Assembly (NCBI GenBank): GCA_034231615.1
Contig: CM067310.1
Location: forward strand, 6,742,010-6,806,009
DNA length: 64,000 bases
Reading direction: 5' to 3'
Source of the DNA: Meghimatium bilineatum
Taxonomy: Eukaryota; Mollusca; Gastropoda; Stylommatophora; Philomycidae
Part shown: positions 1 to 64,000 of the stretch, piece after piece
How positions within the stretch are numbered: the stretch's first letter is position 1
How the letters are laid out: each line of letters opens with the position of its first letter
Made by a program: the position numbers and the translations under genes
Notes under the pieces: generated by a model
What the model was told of the DNA's origin: nothing
Seen by the model: the letters and a program-made list of their open reading frames with translations, nothing else
Databases searched by the model: none

Positions 1-392
<392 letters not shown>

Positions 393-486
393 AAGAGGGA
401 GACCGGAAAGATCACGTGGGGACCAGATAGATGGTTCTGGATAGGTTATCACTGTGGCATGTAGAGAATGTCTCCAATTGAACTTA

Positions 487-715
487 TTAACAACGCAAAA
501 CCCAAAATGGGAACAAAGAATAATAGCACTGTTTACGTTCGACTAAGGAGGTTATGGAGTTCGCTGTTCCATCCCATATAGGGTCAAAGTCACCAAGAAT
601 CCACGCTGATGTTGGAGATACCGGACCGAAAGGCGCAGTAATTGCAGCACAACTGTAAACCAACACGTTCTGCGTTCTCCGAACTACATAGCTTGCATGG
701 GACGACGACCTAAAT
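487..715 (+). mobile_element. SINE-B copy, truncated at its 3' end
   Basis: It shares with other SINE-B copies the GGAGCAAAGAATAGC-like start, the CGACTAAGGAGGTTATGG segment, CCATCCCATATAGGGTCA and the TGTAAACC...CGTTCTCCG-ACTACAT part. It is diverged and stops before the GAA tail. Confidence 0.8.
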
Positions 716-829
716 AGCTTGCCCACGTCTAATTTAGACCAAGAATTGAAGACAACAACAAAAACAACACATGAAGATGGGTAAAATATAAAAACAACTG
801 GAATTAACAGTTAAATAGTCTGTATTATC

Positions 830-870
830 AGGGACCAGAAAGGGGAGCAAAGAATAGCAACACTTTTTAT
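830..870 (+). mobile_element. SINE-B 5' fragment
   Basis: GGGACCAGAAAGGGGAGCAA and the following AATAGCAACACTTTT match only the first 40 bp of SINE-B. The rest of 870-1180 shows nothing recognisable. Confidence 0.6.
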
Positions 871-1189
871 TTAGTTAATTAGTCGTGGGATTATCATCAT
901 TACAATCCTAGTGTAACTCACAGAAGTCCAGTTTATTTATATCACAGCCGACAACCATCAACAATAATGGGTAAGTCACGGTTCAAGCAATTTGCCATGA
1001 CGACCTCTGAGGTACACATGTGTTTATAGCTGTCCTTCACACATGTGAAATATTGCGGCAAGACCTCCTCTGTAACAGTATTTCTACATAAATCATTGTC
1101 GGCTAGTTTAAGTTATAGTCCGAGATTTTCTCGTAATAGAAAACTTGCGTTCTCTGCCCTTTTCTAGTCCTTCGTCAATGATAAGTAAT

Positions 1190-1215
1190 ATTAGTTAGCT
1201 AGCTAGCTAGCTAGC

Positions 1216-1267
<52 letters not shown>

Positions 1268-1588
1268 CCTCTAGAGCCAAAGACGGCACATAGGGCGTGT
1301 GTCATAGATTTCCATTTCTCGCGTTTCATTGCAATTTGATTTAGATCTTCGTTGTTTCTGATACCGATGGTGAAACGTTCTCTTGTAATAGTTCTACGTA
1401 AGGTCTCTCTTGGTCTTCCTCGTTTTCTCTTTCCCCTTGGTGACCACATCAAAGCTTGACTGGAGAGTCTTTTGGTATCCATTCGCAGCGCGTGTCCGAT
1501 GTAATTCCAGCGACGCTTTCTAATATAGGTGGATACATATTCTTGTTTTGCTTCTTGCCTGATGAGTGTGTTTTCTTTGAATCTGTTT
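1190..1588 (-). mobile_element. LINE 3' end, (AACT/CTAA)n tail
   Basis: Read on the minus strand, it encodes ENRFKENTLIRQEAKQEYV, RKRRWNYIGHALRM and GKRKRGRPRETLRRTI, ending ALCAVFGS. This is the basic C-terminal tail common to many RTE-like non-LTR retrotransposons. The 3' end is a run of TTAG/CTAG tetramers (1190-1266). The 5' end coincides with a SINE-A insertion, so the copy is short and 5'-truncated. The clade is inferred from the style of the tail, not from a reverse transcriptase domain. Confidence 0.8.
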
Positions 1589-1747
1589 TCCTGCCGAAGA
1601 CGGATGTGTCGTGCCATTGGCGCACATAAAACTGCGGCACAACGCATTTCCATTCTCTGGACTACCTCCTTCTGGAAATCTAATAGGACCATGGCCCTGA
1701 AACAAGAGATATCCAGTGGGAGTTTGAGAATGAACGATGAAGAAGAA
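1589..1747 (+). mobile_element. SINE-A copy with TSD GAATCTGTTT
   Basis: It starts CTGCCGAAGACGGATGTGTC and ends in (GAA)n. The 10-bp direct repeat GAATCTGTTT occurs at 1579-1588 and 1748-1757. It interrupts or abuts the LINE at 1190-1588. The 159-bp length is typical of the family here. Confidence 0.88.
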
Positions 1748-1867
1748 GAATCTGTTTCAGTAACACAAATAGTTAATTTGTATGACATTAATGTGTTAAA
1801 TTTATGATCAACCAGCTTTTGATTCAGCAAGAAGGAAAAACATCCCTTGTGACCTCAATGATATCAT

Positions 1868-2027
1868 TCTTCCAAAGTCATGCTGAAGTCGGATGTGTCA
1901 GACCGAAAGACGCATATATCGCAGCAGTGCTGTAAACCATGACACGACGCATTCCGTTCTCCAGACTACATCCTGCTAATCTGCAGGAGTTTGAGAACGA
2001 ACGCAGAAGAAGAAGAAGATTCTTCTA
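1868..2027 (+). mobile_element. SINE-B 3' two-thirds
   Basis: It runs from AAAGTCATGCTGAAGTCGG through ACGACGCATTCCGTTCTCC to the AGAAGAAGAAG tail. The 5' part is absent. Confidence 0.85.
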
Positions 2028-2472
2028 AAGTGACGCTATTGGAATTTTTAGTTATTGTGATTTGTTACTTTGTGAATACTTTATGTGGACAACCAATGGC
2101 GTGCGGCCTTCATCACACAAGCCACTAGCAACCCCACAACTCCCTAACGAGAAAAATTATGTATTATATCCAATAAAAATCGCAGGAATAGTAAAATTAC
2201 ATCCTTTCAGAAGGATGATCACCGGTGAGTCGACAGAACATAATTTACAACGAATCTCCCTGTCACTTTAGCTAGTAGTCAAATAATCCGGATGTGGCTA
2301 AGCCACAACATGTGAAGTTATTGTATCTAAAAATAACTATAACAGCTGTTCTCAGCGTGGGAAATGTGCCCCCATGGTACCACTACGATTTCCGAGGGGG
2401 GCCCCAACGAAAAAAAAATTTAAGTTAGGGTGGTATATATTCGTTTAGGGACATAACGGAGACTATTTTAAC
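2028..2472. other. Unassigned stretch
   Basis: No coding motif or familiar repeat was recognised. A short C/G-rich segment lies at 2368-2410 followed by an A run. Confidence 0.4.
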
Positions 2473-2482
2473 TACATTTAAT

Positions 2483-2754
2483 CTTCTTCTGCGTTCGTTC
2501 TCAAACTCCTGCAGATTAGCAGGATGTAGTCCAGAGAACGGAATGCGTTGTGTCATGGTTTACATCATTGCTGCGATATCTGTGCCTTGCGGCCTGACAC
2601 ATCTGACTTCAGCATGGCTTTGGGTCACTAACCCTATATGGGATGGGACAGCCAACTCCATCCCATAACCTCCTTAGTCGCCTTTTACGACATGCATGGA
2701 AGGTAGTGTTGCTATTCTTTGCTCCCTTTAGGGCCCCGGCAACACACGGGCGCC
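2483..2754 (-). mobile_element. Full-length SINE-B with 10-bp TSD TACATTTAAT
   Basis: Perfect direct repeats TACATTTAAT lie at 2473-2482 and 2755-2764. The minus-strand copy begins CGCCCGTGTGTTGCCGG and ends with a GAA tail. The 272-bp length and intact TSD suggest a fairly young insertion. Confidence 0.93.
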
Positions 2755-2821
2755 TACATTTAATGAGATATATAGAAGCAACAGTGTGACCGTCTGTGGA
2801 TATGTCGATAGCCACATCGCA

Positions 2822-2995
2822 AGAGCTCCCGGGTCGACCCAGCCTTAAATGGGCACCGGATTAAATCCGGGAAGTAACGACTGCGATAGGGAGGAGACGG
2901 CTACCACCCTCATATAGCAGAGCCACTGAAATGTGAGATCGCTAACATCTGACACCACTACGGCATTAATAAATGTTATGGGTAACTTTGCTATG
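2822..2995 (+). mobile_element. SINE-C, 3' body without the tRNA-like head
   Basis: It contains CTCCCGGGTCGACCCAGCCT, the GATTAAATCCGGGAAGTAA palindrome-like segment, GAGATCGCTAACATC and the terminal ACGGCATTAATAAATG...GGGTAACTTT shared with the copies near 8.3 and 12.3 kb. Confidence 0.9.
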
Positions 2996-3299
2996 TCGAT
3001 AACAACGCAGATAACGGTGAAAAAGTCAAGCATGTTTTACCGTTGATATATATGAGATTGGTGACTACTGTGCAGTAGGGACACCGGTTACAACGTACGC
3101 GGCTGTAGCCTGATAGAGATTTGGATCTAGATGCCCGCCGTTCAGTAGATGTGGGTGGAAAAACGCACAATGTATTATATATATATATATATATATATAG
3201 TCATTTTCACTTCTGCTGCTATGCGTCGTGGGGAGGAGGGATTTCTGTATTTGGTCATTTGGGTCGCATTTACATGATCAGCCCGTGTCTCTCTAAGAT

Positions 3300-3590
3300 T
3301 TTTTTTTATTGTCTCCACTCATCTAGTTCTTGGTCTTCCTCGAGTCTTGTGTGCCAATCTTCTGCTGTTTGCGCAAAATCCTGGTTGGAGTTGGTTCCTT
3401 TCTCACGAGGTGGCCAAACCAACTGGTTTGCTTTCTCTCAATGTAGACTTGACTTGAGATTAGGGTTAGGGTTAGGGTTAGTGTTTATTTCCTTCCTGAT
3501 ATCTTCATTTCGCTGTCGGTCTCTTCTAGTTAAATTTATAACTTTCCTCAAATATCTCATTTCACTGGCGTCCGCTGTAGGAAGCTACAT
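3300..3590 (-). mobile_element. Degraded LINE tail containing a TTAGGG run
   Basis: On the minus strand, fragments such as MKYLRKVINLTRRDRQRNED and IRKEIN resemble LINE C-terminal sequence. TTAGGG repeats (3.7 copies) lie at 3460-3481 inside it. The family is uncertain. Confidence 0.5.
3460..3481 (+). repeat. Short interstitial TTAGGG array
   Basis: Three full TTAGGG units and a partial one, the motif of most animal telomeres. It is far too short to be a chromosome end. Confidence 0.9.
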
Positions 3591-3921
3591 ACCTATAGAT
3601 ATCCCCAGAGGGCAATGTGATGTTAACTAATAACCAATAGTCAATAACAAACCTTGCAGAAAGCCATTTTTTAGCTCCAGTGGGCTACGAAAAACAAAAG
3701 TTGAGAACCGTCAGACTACATCTAGGGGACACTACTCTGTGTGTTACCATAAATGTGATTTATTTTCTCCCTTGTAATATCTTTGCTCATATATATTCTC
3801 CAGACCTACAACGTTCTGTAAAAGTCCGATCACACAATAGAAGAAGAAGAAGAAGAAAACAGGTTATAAAATGTTTTAAGATTCTATTACACTTAAAACT
3901 ATCATGTTCTCTTGTCTGCAG

Positions 3922-62281
<58,360 letters not shown>

Positions 62282-62630
62282 GTATGTCATGAGTATGAGA
62301 AATCTCAACAGGAGTTTCATAAAACTTCATGCCTGCTGGTTATTGCTTGAGTTCTGTGGCTGTGGACTTCTGACCAAGCATATGGTGGAGGATGATATAT
62401 GATATCTTTTTAGTTCTGTTGAAAACCTTTTTTTTTTAAGTGAAAAAAAAAAGAAGAAAAAAGGTTAATCCGGTTAGAAAATTATATACCCTTCATCAAT
62501 CCTGTAGGGGGAGTGAGAGAAACCGAGGCGGTTAGAGTAGTCATGAATGCACAATGACAAAAAAGACAGTGTACAGAGAATGAGAAAAATGTGAGTGACT
62601 TGGAGGAGGGAAAAAAAGTGCAACCTCACT
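62282..62630. other. Intron 10 start, nothing recognised
   Basis: A/T-rich with poly-T and poly-A runs at 62430-62460. No terminal ESRP exon was seen. Confidence 0.5.
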
Positions 62631-62634
62631 GGAA

Positions 62635-62790
62635 AGATCACAAGAAACCACAACCAACAACTGACTTGGACACTGAGATTATATACTTTTAGATGACTGA
62701 TGGAATGGCAAGTCGAGCATTTATGGGAATGTTCATTGTGTAGTAATGCCGCTGAATCAAGAATCAATCAGGAGCTTCATTGCTTGCTGT
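62635..62790 (+). mobile_element. RNase H-type LINE C-terminal fragment
   Basis: AACCACAACCAACAACTGAC, TTTTAGATGACTGATGGAATGG and CATTTATGGGAATGTTCATTG follow the order of the 18.8-kb copy (TGLT..HTLGW..EHLWECP). Confidence 0.72.
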
Positions 62791-63039
62791 GGTATACAAT
62801 CACATAAGCTGCACACTTATTTAAACTTATACTAAACAAATAACTTAGCAACAACATAGACAGAAATGGGAACATAATGATGCCTGAATGAGATACCAAA
62901 AAAGCAAGAATAAATTGATTTCATTGAAATCAACATGAAAATTAACTTGATTTAATTGCTGAAGTCAGATGTGTCTGGATATTGAGACAAATGTAATTAT
63001 GACATACCACAGCTCAAGACAACATGCTGTTTAAAATCA

Positions 63040-63600
63040 AATATTAATGATATTAGTTCTGTTGTATAGCTGTGAATAATGGAGAACAACATACGAGATG
63101 ATGATAAACCACAGGTTTTAATATATGTACGTGTACGTAGAATGCCGTTGAGATGTGGATATATAGAAGAATACACTCACTGCGGACATAGAGAGAAGAT
63201 TACAGGCTTTCAAGTACAAATGTTACAGATGAATTCTACGAATTTCCTATAGGGAACATAAGACCAATGTGTACGTAAGAAATAAAGTAGATATGTATGC
63301 AGGTGTTCAGGAGCCATTGTTTTCAATAGTGAAACGATGAAAACTAGCATGGTTCGGACATGTATGCAGGCACGATTCCTTGTCAAAAACAATACTGCAG
63401 GGAACTGTCAAAGGTGGAAGAAGCAGAGGAGGGCAAATAAAGGCATGGACAAACAACATCAAGGAATGTACAGGGCAAGATATTTCAACACTCATCCGCA
63501 TCGCTGAGGATAGAATTCGCTGAAGGACTCTGTGTGCTGAAGCATCCAATGTGGTACCCCTACCATCCTGAAGGGTTACGGGTTTATTGATTGATTGATA
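63040..63600 (+). mobile_element. LINE tail, (TTGA)n family, longer copy
   Basis: AATGCCGTTGAGATGTGGAT, GTTCGGACATGTATGCAGGC and TGCTGAAGCATCCAATGTGG, then GGTTTATTGATTGATTGATA. The reading frame is broken. The 3' 110 bp match the copy beside exon 8. Confidence 0.82.
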
Positions 63601-64000
63601 TAGAAGAATATAGAGAACTTCATGGAAAGAGAAGAAAATGAACATAGAAGTTCCAAAAACACTTTGTATGAAAAAAGAACTATTAAAGGAAATAGAAACA
63701 TGACACTATAGAGAGAAATTATAAGACATGACACCTTGTTGAATACCTTACTTGAGGGTAAAGTCGAGTGGAGGCCCTCACTTGAGGGTAAAGTCAAGTG
63801 GAGACCCTTACTTGAGGGTGAAGTCAAGTGGAGACCCTTACTTTAGGGTGAATTCAAGTGGAGACCCTTACTTTAGGGTGAAGTCAAGTGGAAGCAAGCA
63901 AGCGGTAGGCAAAGATACAAGTGAGTGAAATATGAGATAAACAGGTTACAGTCTAGCATCGTGCACCACAAAAGTGCAAGACACAGAAGATGTTGGAGAT
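63600..64000 (+). mobile_element. Degraded LINE, (GAT)n family, with an internal 30-bp array
   Basis: GAAGAATATAGAGAACTTCA and GACACCTTGTTGAATACCTT match 26343-26850. A 30-bp segment (CTTACTTGAGGGTGAAGTCA and onward) is expanded to about five copies at 63745-63890. It continues past the window. Confidence 0.85.

Noticed and set aside
62282-64000. Terminal ESRP exon
   Set aside because: No acceptor followed by the expected end of the fourth RRM-like domain was found; the interval is LINE and AT-rich DNA.

Overview
This is a eukaryotic, animal nuclear window. It holds one recognisable host gene and a dense, mostly decayed population of retroelements, SINEs, MITEs and tandem repeats. The gene is an ESRP/fusilli-type epithelial splicing regulatory protein on the + strand. 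Ten internal exons can be placed (3922-4147, 17280-17369, 24556-24610, 27068-27178, 29349-29524, 34119-34213, 49955-50170, 53255-53500, 57720-57981, 61956-62281). Every junction has GT-AG ends and all phases agree, giving 601 continuous codons. They encode the end of the N-terminal exonuclease-like region, RRM1, RRM2, RRM3, a Pro-rich linker and the first half of a fourth RRM-like domain. The 5' exon(s) and the terminal exon(s) lie outside the window, so the gene is longer than 58 kb. The invertebrate-type ESRP residues, large AT-rich introns, abundant tRNA-derived SINEs, Penelope-like elements and TTAGGG motifs suggest a lophotrochozoan, most likely a mollusc (perhaps a gastropod). This is an inference; no species marker is present.

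Layout. 1-3.9 kb: GATA microsatellites, SINEs and two LINE tails upstream of exon 1. 4.1-17.3 kb (intron 1): TCTA and 28-bp arrays, a Penelope-like element with inverted ends, SINE-in-SINE nesting, a 33-bp array open on both strands and a short LINE copy with a perfect target-site duplication (TSD). 17.4-24.6 kb (intron 2): a 26-bp array, an RNase H LINE, a second Penelope-like fragment, a hAT-like MITE and an 840-bp LINE. 24.6-34.1 kb (introns 3-5): SINE pairs, a LINE tail, a 43-bp array, two hAT-like MITEs stacked on one target site, and a MITE inside one copy of a tandem duplication. 34.2-50 kb (intron 6): tandem arrays, including a 25/27-bp array of about 1 kb and a 37-copy, 46-bp satellite. 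50.2-64 kb (introns 7-10): LINE tails, a fold-back insertion, a 30-bp array invaded by a SINE, and a MITE containing a LINE containing a SINE.

Several repeat families can be defined from this window alone. SINE-A and SINE-B share a 3' half and a (GAA)n tail but have different 5' parts. SINE-C, -D, -E and -F have tRNA-like heads. At least six LINE 3'-end families differ in their microsatellite tails: (AATG)n, (ATAAC)n, (GAT)n, (TTGA)n, (AACT)n and others. Target-site duplications read by eye fix the ends of many insertions. No bacterial-type operon, CRISPR, rRNA gene or intact tRNA gene was seen. No LTR retrovirus-like or Polinton-like element was recognised.
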